NCBI RefSeq assembly: GCF_000708675.1
Contig: NZ_JELR01000002.1
Location: 310,001-374,000 of the forward strand
Source: Microbulbifer sp. HZ11
GTDB lineage: Bacteria; Pseudomonadota; Gammaproteobacteria; Pseudomonadales; Cellvibrionaceae
Direction of reading: 5' to 3'
DNA length: 64,000 bases
Below the pieces are notes generated by a model. The model had not been told where the DNA came from, made no database searches, and saw only the letters and a list, made by a program, of their open reading frames with translations. Of the stretch, positions 47,265 to 55,622 are shown piece after piece. The translations under genes were made by a program, and so were the position numbers. Within the stretch, counting starts at the first letter, position 1; the number at the start of each line of letters is the position of its first letter.

Positions 47265-47615
47265 TCAGCCGAAGGGAAATTTAAAACCTTCCGGCAGATT
47301 CATGCCTGCACCGAGGTTACCCATCTGCTCTTTCTGTACCTTTTGCGCAGCCTCTTCCACCCGGCGCACGGTATCGTTCACTGCCGCAGCAAGAAGGTCC
47401 TCCAGCATTTCCTTGTCTTCACTGAGCAGGCCTGCATCGATATTCACATCCACCACGTCGTGGCGGCCATTCATGGTGACCTTGATCATACCTGCTCCAG
47501 ATTCACCGGTAACCCGCAGGTCGGTCAATTCCTGCTGCACTTTTTCCATGCGCTCCTGCATGTCGGCCTGCATCTTCTGGGCCTGCTGCATTAAATCGCC
47601 GAAACCTTTCATCAT
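47265..47615 (-). CDS. ybaB: YbaB/EbfC nucleoid-associated protein
   Basis: 116 residues. The long N-terminal helix [20 protein letters not shown], the [20 protein letters not shown] strands and [20 protein letters not shown] define the family. It binds DNA as a tweezer-like dimer. It lies 115 bp after dnaX. Confidence 0.96.
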   Translation of the reverse strand: MMKGFGDLMQQAQKMQADMQERMEKVQQELTDLRVTGESGAGMIKVTMNGRHDVVDVNIDAGLLSEDKEMLEDLLAAAVNDTVRRVEEAAQKVQKEQMGNLGAGMNLPEGFKFPFG

Positions 47616-47730
47616 GGCAATTACCTAGCTATCTCATTACTTCTGTATTTCGATTCATCAATCCGATAAACCCCGAGGGTAAGGCATCCCGAACCGGGTC
47701 AACCCGAACCTGGATCAATCCCAATCCGGC

Positions 47731-49881
47731 TCAACCCAGATATTCAACGGAGTCTGGCATCAGCTGGGCGCCCAGCTCTCGCTGTAATTCCTGCACGACC
47801 GGGTCCTTGTTAAGAGAGTCCCGGGCCGACAACAGCTGCGCTTCGCGGGTAGCCGCCACCAGCTGCGCGGGCGTTCCGCCGTACACTTCCCCTACCTGGA
47901 TCTGAACCGTGACCGGCTGACCAAAGAAGTCCCCCAGTACATCTGCAAGGCGGCGCTGATGGCCGTCGTCGTACAGACTGCTGCGGGTCTGATCCAGGGT
48001 AAAAGACAGTATATTGTCCTGCCGCCCCAGTAGCTCCAGGTTGGAGGCAATGGAATGCAGGATACCGGTCACCCCCATTTGTGGGTACATGGCAGGCCAA
48101 CTACCCGGAGTCAGGGCCTCCAGCCGCGCGACCGGAGCTTGCGCCTGCGAAGCCGGGGCCGGTTGCGGCACGGCATCGGCAGAAGGCGGCGGCGGTGCCG
48201 ATTGCACCTCGGCGACCTGCTGGCGCAGCTGCTCGCGCATCGCCGCACGATCATCCCCGGCGCTGGCTGGCGCAGGCTCCGAGACGGCCTCTGCCTGCAT
48301 CGCGGCCTGTGGCTGGGGCTGCATTTGAGACGGAGGCTCTGGCTGAGACTGCGACCCAGGCCAAGATTCCAACTCGCTTACCGGCCCCCGTCGCGGCATT
48401 GATTCCGACTGCGCCTGGGCAACGGCCTCTGCCGCCGGGCCAGCTGAATGTGGCTCGGGGGCATTTTCAGCGGCGGGCTTTTTTTCCTCTTCCGCTGCCA
48501 CCTCCCGGGATTGCGGAATTGATGAAGGCTCTTCGTCCCAAGGCGGCGCCTCGTCCGCCGGAGGTGCAGGCTGCACTTGTGGCTCGGGCCGGGGCTCGGA
48601 GGGCGGCGCGGAATCTTGCTGTGGCGACTCTACCGTTTGCGGCTGTGAATGCTGCGGCTGCGAGCGCGTATCCTGAAACTGGGGAGAAACCGGGGCTTGC
48701 GGCGCCTCCACGGGCGACTGCGCCACCTCACTCGCCTCGGCCTCGGCAGATTGCGCAGACGCACCGGCCAGTGGTGCCGTGGGAATATGCGCAACTCCCT
48801 GGGGTTTGAATGCGAGCATGCGCAGCAGCGCCATTTCAAAACCACCGCGGGGATCCGGCGCCAGCGGCAGGTCCCGACGTGCAAGCAGGGCCATCTGGTA
48901 GAACAGCTGGACGTTTTCTCCGGCCATGGACGCCGCGTGATGCCGAAGCAACTCGGCATCACCAAGAGCATTGTCGATAGACTCGGGCAATACCTGGGCG
49001 ATGGCAATGCGGTGCAGAATGGACGCCAACTCCGCCAGTGCTGCGCCGTAATCCGGCGCCTGCTCGGATAGCTCTCCCACGGCGTCGAACAATGCTGATG
49101 GATTTTCATCCGCCAGCGCCTGTACCAGCTTCCACACCAGGGTGCTGTCCAGAGTCCCCAGCATGGCACGCACTTCCGCCTCGCTGATCTTGCCGCCGCC
49201 AAAGGCAATGGCCTGATCGGTGAGGCTCATGGCATCCCGCATACTGCCATCGGCGGCGCGGCCAAGGTGCCACAGGGCCTGCTCCTCAAATGGCACCAGC
49301 TCTTTTTCAAGCACAAAGCGCAGATGCTCTACCACCCGCTCCGGGCTCATGTTTTTGAGGTTGAACTGCAGGCAGCGAGACAGCACGGTAACGGGCAGCT
49401 TCTGCGGATCAGTGGTGGCGAGCAGGAATTTGACGTGGGGAGGTGGCTCTTCCAGGGTCTTCAGCAGTGCATTGAACGAGCTGTTGGAAAGCATGTGCAC
49501 TTCATCGATCAGGTAGACCTTGTAGCGGCCACGGGTAGGCGCGTACTGCACGTTCTCCAACAGTTCTCGCGTGTCTTCCACCTTGGTGCGCGAGGCGGCA
49601 TCCACCTCGATCAGGTCCACAAAGCGGCCATCGGCGATTTCCGTACACACCGAACACTGCCCACAGGGTTCCGAGCTAACCCCGGTCTCACAATTCAGGC
49701 ACTTGGCGAGAATTCGCGCTATGGTGGTTTTACCCACCCCACGAGTACCGGCAAACAGGTAGGCGTGGTGCAAACGGTTGTTGTCCAGGGCGTTGATCAG
49801 TGCCTGGAGCACGTGCTCCTGCCCGACCATTTCCCGAAACAGCCGCGGCCGCCACTTTCGCGCCAGTACTTGATAACTCAT
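47731..49881 (-). CDS. dnaX: DNA polymerase III tau subunit (tau/gamma), with programmed frameshift site
   Basis: 716 residues. Walker A is at 45-53 (FAGTRGVGKTTIARILAKCL), the zinc module is CLNCETGVSSEPCGQCSVC, DEVH reads YKVYLIDEVHMLSNSSFNAL, and the sensor region LLATTDPQKLPVTVLSRCL. Clamp-loader domains end near residue 370. A Pro/Gln/Ala/Glu-rich linker of about 200 residues leads to the tau-specific C-terminal part (LEALTPGSWPAMYPQMGVTG) that contacts the alpha subunit. A slippery site at codons 466-468 would yield a 471-residue gamma-like form, described separately. It is the first gene of the dnaX-ybaB transcript. Confidence 0.97.
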   Translation of the reverse strand: MSYQVLARKWRPRLFREMVGQEHVLQALINALDNNRLHHAYLFAGTRGVGKTTIARILAKCLNCETGVSSEPCGQCSVCTEIADGRFVDLIEVDAASRTKVEDTRELLENVQYAPTRGRYKVYLIDEVHMLSNSSFNALLKTLEEPPPHVKFLLATTDPQKLPVTVLSRCLQFNLKNMSPERVVEHLRFVLEKELVPFEEQALWHLGRAADGSMRDAMSLTDQAIAFGGGKISEAEVRAMLGTLDSTLVWKLVQALADENPSALFDAVGELSEQAPDYGAALAELASILHRIAIAQVLPESIDNALGDAELLRHHAASMAGENVQLFYQMALLARRDLPLAPDPRGGFEMALLRMLAFKPQGVAHIPTAPLAGASAQSAEAEASEVAQSPVEAPQAPVSPQFQDTRSQPQHSQPQTVESPQQDSAPPSEPRPEPQVQPAPPADEAPPWDEEPSSIPQSREVAAEEEKKPAAENAPEPHSAGPAAEAVAQAQSESMPRRGPVSELESWPGSQSQPEPPSQMQPQPQAAMQAEAVSEPAPASAGDDRAAMREQLRQQVAEVQSAPPPPSADAVPQPAPASQAQAPVARLEALTPGSWPAMYPQMGVTGILHSIASNLELLGRQDNILSFTLDQTRSSLYDDGHQRRLADVLGDFFGQPVTVQIQVGEVYGGTPAQLVAATREAQLLSARDSLNKDPVVQELQRELGAQLMPDSVEYLG
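48429..48485 (-). promoter_or_regulatory. Programmed -1 frameshift signal in dnaX
   Basis: On the minus strand the frame reads GAA AAA AAG, giving the slippery heptamer A AAA AAG (48484-48478), identical to that of E. coli dnaX. After a -1 slip the codons are GCC CGC CGC TGA, so synthesis ends at 48469-48467. A stem of nine pairs with one bulge (GCCGCTGAA with TTCAGCTGGC) begins a few bases downstream, and purine-rich GGAGGTG lies about 17 bases upstream. The product would be a gamma-like protein of about 471 residues. Confidence 0.75.
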
Positions 49882-50200
49882 TCGTTCTCCGCAGTGGCAA
49901 CTGCCATGAAGGTGCCACGATGTGATAGTTGGTTACGGGCCAGACGCCTCTGGCCCGCCGCAAAACTTGCAAAGTCGGCCATTATACCGGCATCACCGCT
50001 GAGGAGTAGAGATCCGCCAGCGGTCATGAAAATTGGCCTCTCAGCGTAATCAGGCACGATGTTTGAAAGCAACTTGACAGGTTCAGTCATCTTATCGTGT
50101 CAAAACGACCACTCGTCGATTGCTGTGCAGCTGTGTTATAACTGGCGATGCCCGCCTTATAACAAACACAACGAGCGCAGTACGGGGATCCCACCAACCA
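49882..50200. other. Divergent intergenic region between dnaX and the ECF sigma gene
   Basis: This 319-bp region holds a perfect TATAAT on the minus strand at 49981-49986 (possible dnaX -10, with no convincing -35) and an 8-bp hairpin GGGCCAGA/TCTGGCCC (49937-49956) in the dnaX leader. The SRP 4.5S RNA gene often found near dnaX was looked for by its conserved core and is not here. For the sigma gene no clear promoter is seen. Confidence 0.5.
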
Positions 50201-50731
50201 ATGAGTAGAGCCCGGAAGTCACTTCTGGAGAAGCTGTTTGCCGATCATGGCCAGGCACTGGTGCGATTTATTACACGCATCGTGCGCAGCACCGAAGATG
50301 CGGAGGATATTGCCCAGCATGCCTATCTGCGCCTGCAAAAACTCAGCGACGAGAAAGATCTCGAGAACCCTAGGGCTTACCTGTTCCAGATCGCCAACAA
50401 CCTGGCGGTAGACCAGCTGCGCCGCGGCAAACTGCACATTGAGTACGTAAGCCAGCAACTGCCTCCGGAAGGAGCCACCCCTGGCGATGACGATCACGGC
50501 TACCACCAATCCCCGGAGCGTGTCCTCGCTGCCCGCCAGCAGTTGCAGGCCATTCACCAGGCCATGGACAGCCTGCCGCTGAAATGTCGCCAGGCGTTCC
50601 TGCTACACCGCAGCCGCGGCCTTTCCTACGCTGAAATCGCCCACGAGATGAACATCTCCGTGAGCAGCGTTGAAAAATACATCCTGCAGGCACTCAAAGT
50701 GTGCCGCCAGAAAGTCGGAACCCCCGCGTAA
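50201..50731 (+). CDS. ECF sigma factor, FecI type
   Basis: 176 residues from the ATG at 50201. Region 2 reads FADHGQALVRFITRIVRSTE, then DAEDIAQHAYLRLQKL and NLAVDQLRRGKLH. Region 4 reads MDSLPLKCRQAFLLHRSRGL, SYAEIAHEMNISVSSVEKYI. The wording of region 4 is that of iron-starvation (FecI) sigma factors. It precedes a FecR-type anti-sigma factor and a receptor with an STN domain, the three parts of a cell-surface signalling cascade. The inducing compound is unknown. Confidence 0.93.
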   Translation: MSRARKSLLEKLFADHGQALVRFITRIVRSTEDAEDIAQHAYLRLQKLSDEKDLENPRAYLFQIANNLAVDQLRRGKLHIEYVSQQLPPEGATPGDDDHGYHQSPERVLAARQQLQAIHQAMDSLPLKCRQAFLLHRSRGLSYAEIAHEMNISVSSVEKYILQALKVCRQKVGTPA

Positions 50732-50891
50732 CGCGCCACCTTCCTTTGCGGAGCCGGAGCGCTCCCCTCACACAGCGCCGCTCGCCGCAGAAACCTCACG
50801 GCTAGGCGCACTTCTGTTGCCTCGAGAACCCCCTTTGAACAAGCTTGGCGCACTGCAGGATCGAGATGCACCGCAGTGCAGCAAAAAACCT

Positions 50892-50929
50892 GAAAAAGAA
50901 TTGAGGGGGGAGGCCAGTCGATCGTCTTA
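50892..50929 (+). promoter_or_regulatory. Candidate FecI-type ECF promoter
   Basis: A purine-rich GAAAAAGAATTGAGGGGGG block is followed after about ten bases by CGTCTTA. ECF promoters of the FecI group combine an A-rich -35 with a CGTC-type -10, and the position between the sigma and fecR genes is usual for autoregulation. No second copy was found before the other receptors, so support is limited. Confidence 0.3.
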
Positions 50930-51056
50930 ATTGTGAGTGGCAGCATCCGTACAAAAAACAACGGAAACCACATAGATAATGTGCTAAATTTTGCGAACTT
51001 TTATTGCATAAATTGCGCAGGACGAACAGAAGCGTTGATTTGAACGCCCCAAGGGA

Positions 51057-51071
51057 GCACCATATTGGTGC
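51057..51071. promoter_or_regulatory. NtrC-like palindrome GCACC-N5-GGTGC
   Basis: GCACC-ATATT-GGTGC is a perfect inverted repeat and equals the core of the NtrC binding consensus TGCACC-N5-GGTGCA, though the outer T and A are not kept. No sigma-54 -24/-12 element was found between it and fecR, so another regulator may use it. Confidence 0.3.
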
Positions 51072-51167
51072 GAGCGGGCGTAAATGGTTCTAGAGATTCA
51101 CCATTTACTCAATAGACAACTCTGACAGGCAGCTCGATAGATTATCGGATAACAAGGTGTTAGTGCG

Positions 51168-52238
51168 GTGAATCCTCAGGAAGTACAAGAAGTACCAATG
51201 GATGACAGGCTCGATCAGGCGTGCGCCTGGATCGCGCGCCTGCGTTCCGACGCGATCAGCGATGCTGAACGCCGCGCTTTCGCCGCCTGGATGTCCGGGT
51301 CAGCCGCCAACCGTGAGGCGTTTGACGAGATGACCGAGCTGTGGGGCGATCTTGGCGCCCTCTCGCACATGCCACTGGACGACCTATACCCGGAAAGCGT
51401 CCCCAGCAGCAGCCACCGTGCAACCTCTCAGCCAGCATCTAACACCGCCGCAGGTCCAGCAGACACCGCGGCTGCCAGCACTGGATGGAACCTGCCCCAA
51501 TGGTTGATGGGTGGCAGTGCCGTTGCCGCCTGCCTGGCCGTTGCCCTTTGGGTGGGCAATGAGTGGCTGCAGAAAGCACCGGTACAGCAGCAGATTTACG
51601 CCACCGCAGTGGGCGAAACCCGCACTGTGTCCCTCGCAGATGGCTCTCAGGTACAGCTGAACACGAATTCCGAACTCATCGTCAACTTCAGTCGCGACGA
51701 ACGCCGCACCCAACTGCTGCGTGGTGAGGCTTACTTTGATGTGGCCCGTCAGACTTCCCGCCCGTTTACCGTAGCCGCGGGCGAGGCCAACATTCGGGTG
51801 CTGGGCACTCAGTTCAATGTCGAGCGCAACCCTGACAATACCCGGGTTTCTGTCACCGGCGGCACCGTGGCGGTAAGCGAAGCCCGCACTGCCAGTGGGC
51901 TACAGCCAGAAAGCGTGAAGCTTACCCGCAACCAGAAAGTCAGCGTATCCAACAGTGGGCTCTCCGAAGTGGCGCGCACTTCGGCAGATGAAGCACTGGA
52001 CTGGACTCGCGGCCAATTGGTCTTCGACCATACTCCGCTGGACGAGGTGCTTGAAGAGCTCAACCGCTATCTCAAGGTTCCCGCCGCTGCCGCGCCCAAC
52101 GTTGGGGATCAGACACTGTCCGGTACGTTTGAGCTGACAGACCCGGAGAGTACCCTTGCTGCCATCGCTGCGGCCCTCGACCTGAGCCAGGACCAAAGCG
52201 ACCCCAACCTGACTCTCTTGTCACCCAAGCGTAACTAA
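51168..52238 (+). CDS. FecR-type transmembrane anti-sigma regulator
   Basis: 356 residues from a GTG; an ATG ten codons later (51198) is an alternative. The N-terminal DUF4880 domain (ACAWIARLRSDAISDAERRA, AAWMSGSAANREAFDEMTEL) faces the cytoplasm. One membrane segment lies at about 106-128. The periplasmic FecR domain (VGETRTVSLADGSQVQLNTN, LLRGEAYFDVARQTSRPF) and a C-terminal secretin-like part (LDEVLEELNRYLKVPAAAAP) follow. It relays the receptor signal to the sigma factor. It lies between the sigma gene and the STN receptor. Confidence 0.95.
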   Translation: MNPQEVQEVPMDDRLDQACAWIARLRSDAISDAERRAFAAWMSGSAANREAFDEMTELWGDLGALSHMPLDDLYPESVPSSSHRATSQPASNTAAGPADTAAASTGWNLPQWLMGGSAVAACLAVALWVGNEWLQKAPVQQQIYATAVGETRTVSLADGSQVQLNTNSELIVNFSRDERRTQLLRGEAYFDVARQTSRPFTVAAGEANIRVLGTQFNVERNPDNTRVSVTGGTVAVSEARTASGLQPESVKLTRNQKVSVSNSGLSEVARTSADEALDWTRGQLVFDHTPLDEVLEELNRYLKVPAAAAPNVGDQTLSGTFELTDPESTLAAIAAALDLSQDQSDPNLTLLSPKRN

Positions 52239-52364
52239 GATATAACTCTCGCCCGGGGGAAACCGTACTTTTTTTAGCCAAAAGCTGACCGGTTGCCCAG
52301 ACCACAACACAAATGAAATAAAGGCTGTGCTTTCCGGTTGCTGATCGTGCCGGAAAAGGGCGGG

Positions 52365-55268
52365 ATGAGAGCATTGAACAATCGGCATTGGGCAACACTG
52401 TCTCTGACAGGGCTGATGCTACTCGCTCAGAGTAGTCTTGCCGCCTGCCCGAAAACCGGAGTACAAGTTCCCGCAGGCAGCCTTGCCCGCGCGTTGATTA
52501 CCCTCGGGCGCCAATGCCGAATTTCCCTCGTGGTTCAGGCCGATAGCGCCTCGTCCACTCAGATTCCCCAACTGCACCTGGAAACCCCAGATGGCAGTAT
52601 CACTCCTGCGTTAAACCAACTGCTGGAGAGATCAGACCTCACCTTCACCCACACCGGAACCAATGCGGTGGCCATTGTGGCGAAGGAACCGAGCGTCGAG
52701 CAGGACACCATAGACAAAACACAACTACTGGAAGATGAGGTCATTGTGACCGGGCGCAGCCTGACCGGTAGCCACCTGCGCCACCTGAAGCTCGACAGCT
52801 ACGCCCCCATTGATGTACTTGCGCAGCCGGAGCTGGAGATTACCGGCGCCCAGACCATATCGGAGCTGCTCAAGTTCCTGCCTGCAGTCTCTGGTAACTC
52901 GACCAGCACCTCGGTCACCAATGGGGGTAATGGCACGGCTACCGTCACCCTGCGCGGTCTCCCTGCAAGCAATACCCTGGTACTGATCAATGGCCGACGC
53001 ATCGTCAGCAACGGCTTCGGTGGAGAAGCTGCGGACCTGAACACCATCCCCCTGTCTGCTGTGGACCGCATCGAAGTCCTCAAAGACGGCGCCTCAGCGG
53101 TGTACGGTTCCGATGCCATTGCCGGTGTAGTGAACATTATTTTGCGCAGGGACTTCGACGGTTTGTCGGTAAACACCTATTACGGCCAGGCAGAGCGTGG
53201 CGACCAGGACACCAGCTCTTACAGCGTCACCTGGGGTGGCGGCAGTGAGGACACGCATTTGATGCTCAGCCTGGCGGACTATCGCCAGGGGGGAATCCTG
53301 AGCCGCGATCGCGACCTGTCCGCGTCTGCAGATAACCGCCCTCTTGGCGGTACCGACCTGCGCTCGTCCGCTTCCCCGCAGGGCTTTATTGCCCTCGCTG
53401 ACGAAGTGGTAACCAACACCGAAGACGGCTATGGCCCTTGGACCCCGGAAGACCTGTATAACTTCCGTGAACATACATCCGCCCGGGTACCGTCGGAGCG
53501 ACAATCTCTTTACCTGGCACTCAACCAGCGATTGAGTGCGGACACCCAAGGGTTTGCCGAGTTGATGACCGTGCGCACCCGCTCCGAGTCCACCCTTGCA
53601 CCAACCCCGGTGTTTACCCGTTTTGATAACGGCGATCTGACCATTACCAGTGACAATATCTACAACCCGTTTGGCGAAGATATCACTGATGTGCGCAAGC
53701 GGGTGCTGGAATTAGGCCCACGGGTTCAATACAACGGCACCGACACATACCGGCTGAATACGGGCTTCAAAGGCTTGATGGACGACTGGCAATGGGAGCT
53801 GACAGCGGCCACCCATTACACTCGTGCGCGGGAGACACTCTCCAACCTGATTGACCCGAACCACCTCTCCCTTGGCCTCAAGGGTCCGGATGTCTGCACG
53901 GAAAGCGCGGGCTGCACCCCCATTGATTTGCTCGGGCAAAGCGGCAGTATCGATCAGGCTCAGCTCGACTATATTCGCAGTGCCAATCGTGTTGATGGGG
54001 CCAGCCGCATGACCTCGCTCACCTATATCGCCGATGGTCCACTGGGGCAAAACGCCGCCGGTGATATTCTCGCCGCGGCCGGTGTCGAAGTGCGAAGAGA
54101 AGCCATCGACTTTACCTCGACCGACGCCAATGGATTTTCATTGATTGGCGGTGTTGCCTCAGGCTCCGCACAGGGAAACCGCCTGATCGGTGAAGCCTTT
54201 GCGGAAATATCCCTGCCTCTGAAAGCGGAACATCTTTGGCTGGATGGCGCCATTCGCTATTCCGATTACAGCGATTTCGGTAATACCGCCAATCCGAAAC
54301 TCGCGCTGCGCTGGCGCCCACTACCCACGGTTCTGGTTCGCGCCAGTTACGCCACCGGCTTCAAGGCACCAACGCTGGTCGATATGAATCAGACTGGTTA
54401 TCAAAGCCAGGAATTTCTGTTCGATCCCTGTACCAATAGCAATGCGACAAGCCTCCCCGGCTGCAGCGGGCGCGCCGACCAGGCGCGTATTCAGTATCTC
54501 ACCGAATTCGGTGGCAACCCGGATCTGCAACCGGAAACCTCAGATAACCGCTCCCTCGGTATCGTCTGGACGCCCGGGGACTTTACCGGATTTCATGCCA
54601 GCCTGGACTTGTACGATATTCGACAGAACGATGTCATCGATACCAGCCCACAATACCTGATCAATGAAAACGCGATAAACGGCGTGTTCGCGGACCGGGT
54701 GCAAAGAGACGAACGTGGCGATATCACCCGCGTCGTCGCGACGCGCCTGAACATCGGCGCCCGGGAAGTGCGTGGCATTGATGCCTCACTGCGCTATCAA
54801 CACCAGTCGAAGGAGCTTGGACTGATCCGCTGGTCCATGAACAGCAGCCATATGGCGCGCTACCTGAACCAGCTGGCCCCGGGCAGCCCGGTAGAAGATC
54901 TTGCGGGCACCTTTGCCGATTCTGCCAGCGGTGGTGCCGGTTCGCTACCGCAATGGAAGGCAAATGCCGGCTTGTACTGGCAGCGCGGACGCTGGGAAAG
55001 TGGATATACCATCCACTTTGTCAGTGAACTGGAAGAAAGCTTTACGCTGAACGACGCAACCGTAACACGCAATATTCCCAGCTGGTCCACGCACGATGTA
55101 CAGCTCGCGTACGCAGTTCCCACCGGGTTTCGTTTCGCAATCGGTATCGACAATCTGATGGATAAAGCTCCGCCATTTGCAGCGTCGGCTTTCAACGACA
55201 ACTTCGACGCACGCACCTACGAACTCACCGGCCGCTACTGGTACACCACGTTCAGTTTCAACATGTGA
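52365..55268 (+). CDS. TonB-dependent receptor with N-terminal STN signalling domain
   Basis: 967 residues from the ATG at 52365 (AAGGGCGGG before it); a TTG at 52338 is in frame upstream. Order: signal peptide (SLTGLMLLAQSSLAA); STN domain to about residue 110 (GSLARALITLGRQCRISLVV); TonB box region DEVIVTGRSL; plug (TVTLRGLPASNTLVLINGRR; DGASAVYGSDAIAGVVNIIL); 22-stranded barrel ending in TYELTGRYWYTTFSFNM with a terminal aromatic-rich strand. The STN domain normally contacts FecR, so this is the signal-sensing receptor of the upstream sigma/FecR pair. Substrate not determined. Confidence 0.95.
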   Translation: MRALNNRHWATLSLTGLMLLAQSSLAACPKTGVQVPAGSLARALITLGRQCRISLVVQADSASSTQIPQLHLETPDGSITPALNQLLERSDLTFTHTGTNAVAIVAKEPSVEQDTIDKTQLLEDEVIVTGRSLTGSHLRHLKLDSYAPIDVLAQPELEITGAQTISELLKFLPAVSGNSTSTSVTNGGNGTATVTLRGLPASNTLVLINGRRIVSNGFGGEAADLNTIPLSAVDRIEVLKDGASAVYGSDAIAGVVNIILRRDFDGLSVNTYYGQAERGDQDTSSYSVTWGGGSEDTHLMLSLADYRQGGILSRDRDLSASADNRPLGGTDLRSSASPQGFIALADEVVTNTEDGYGPWTPEDLYNFREHTSARVPSERQSLYLALNQRLSADTQGFAELMTVRTRSESTLAPTPVFTRFDNGDLTITSDNIYNPFGEDITDVRKRVLELGPRVQYNGTDTYRLNTGFKGLMDDWQWELTAATHYTRARETLSNLIDPNHLSLGLKGPDVCTESAGCTPIDLLGQSGSIDQAQLDYIRSANRVDGASRMTSLTYIADGPLGQNAAGDILAAAGVEVRREAIDFTSTDANGFSLIGGVASGSAQGNRLIGEAFAEISLPLKAEHLWLDGAIRYSDYSDFGNTANPKLALRWRPLPTVLVRASYATGFKAPTLVDMNQTGYQSQEFLFDPCTNSNATSLPGCSGRADQARIQYLTEFGGNPDLQPETSDNRSLGIVWTPGDFTGFHASLDLYDIRQNDVIDTSPQYLINENAINGVFADRVQRDERGDITRVVATRLNIGAREVRGIDASLRYQHQSKELGLIRWSMNSSHMARYLNQLAPGSPVEDLAGTFADSASGGAGSLPQWKANAGLYWQRGRWESGYTIHFVSELEESFTLNDATVTRNIPSWSTHDVQLAYAVPTGFRFAIGIDNLMDKAPPFAASAFNDNFDARTYELTGRYWYTTFSFNM

Positions 55269-55622
55269 AGCAGCAGGTGCCAATTCATTTCACCCCCCGC
55301 GAAATTTCCCTCTATCCTGATCCCTGAACATCTTCCGCCCATCACCACAGCGCACACCTCTTTTTTGTTTGCCCATTGTTTTTAAGGCGCACTTCATACG
55401 CACCTTTTAAAAACCAGCGCACACACTGTTCGTTTTTTGCCCCGTTTTTGACGTCACATTTGGCGCAAACGTACCAAAGGCGCAATTTCATTCACGAAAA
55501 TCCTTGAACTTGAAAAAATTGTTCTAGGGTTGTTAGCAAGCCTCTTGTTGATAGATGTATGTAGTTGTCAGGAAGGGCATGGCCAATTCGGCGAACATCA
55601 CCGGTATCAGGAGAGGTATACC
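55269..55622. other. Intergenic region before the second receptor
   Basis: 354 bp with no credible gene. The central part is AT-rich and contains several TTGAAC/TTGAAA boxes around 55503-55515 that could be -35 elements, but no matching -10 stands out. GCGCAC occurs repeatedly (near 55388, 55420). A GGAG ribosome site is close to the ATG at 55623. Confidence 0.4.

Larger units (their letters stand above)
50732..51167. other. Intergenic region between the sigma and fecR-like genes
   Basis: 436 bp without a credible gene. It contains a possible ECF promoter (50892-50929) and a GCACC-N5-GGTGC palindrome (51057-51071), each listed separately. The middle part (about 50950-51020) is AT-rich compared with its surroundings. 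Confidence 0.5.

Noticed and set aside
49878..50090. 70-codon minus-strand frame upstream of dnaX (MTEPVKLLSNIV...)
   Set aside because: It covers the likely dnaX -10 and leader hairpin, has no ribosome site and resembles no family I know.
49882..50200. Possible 4.5S SRP RNA next to dnaX
   Set aside because: The conserved GGTCAGG..GGAAGGAAGCAGC core was looked for on both strands and is absent.
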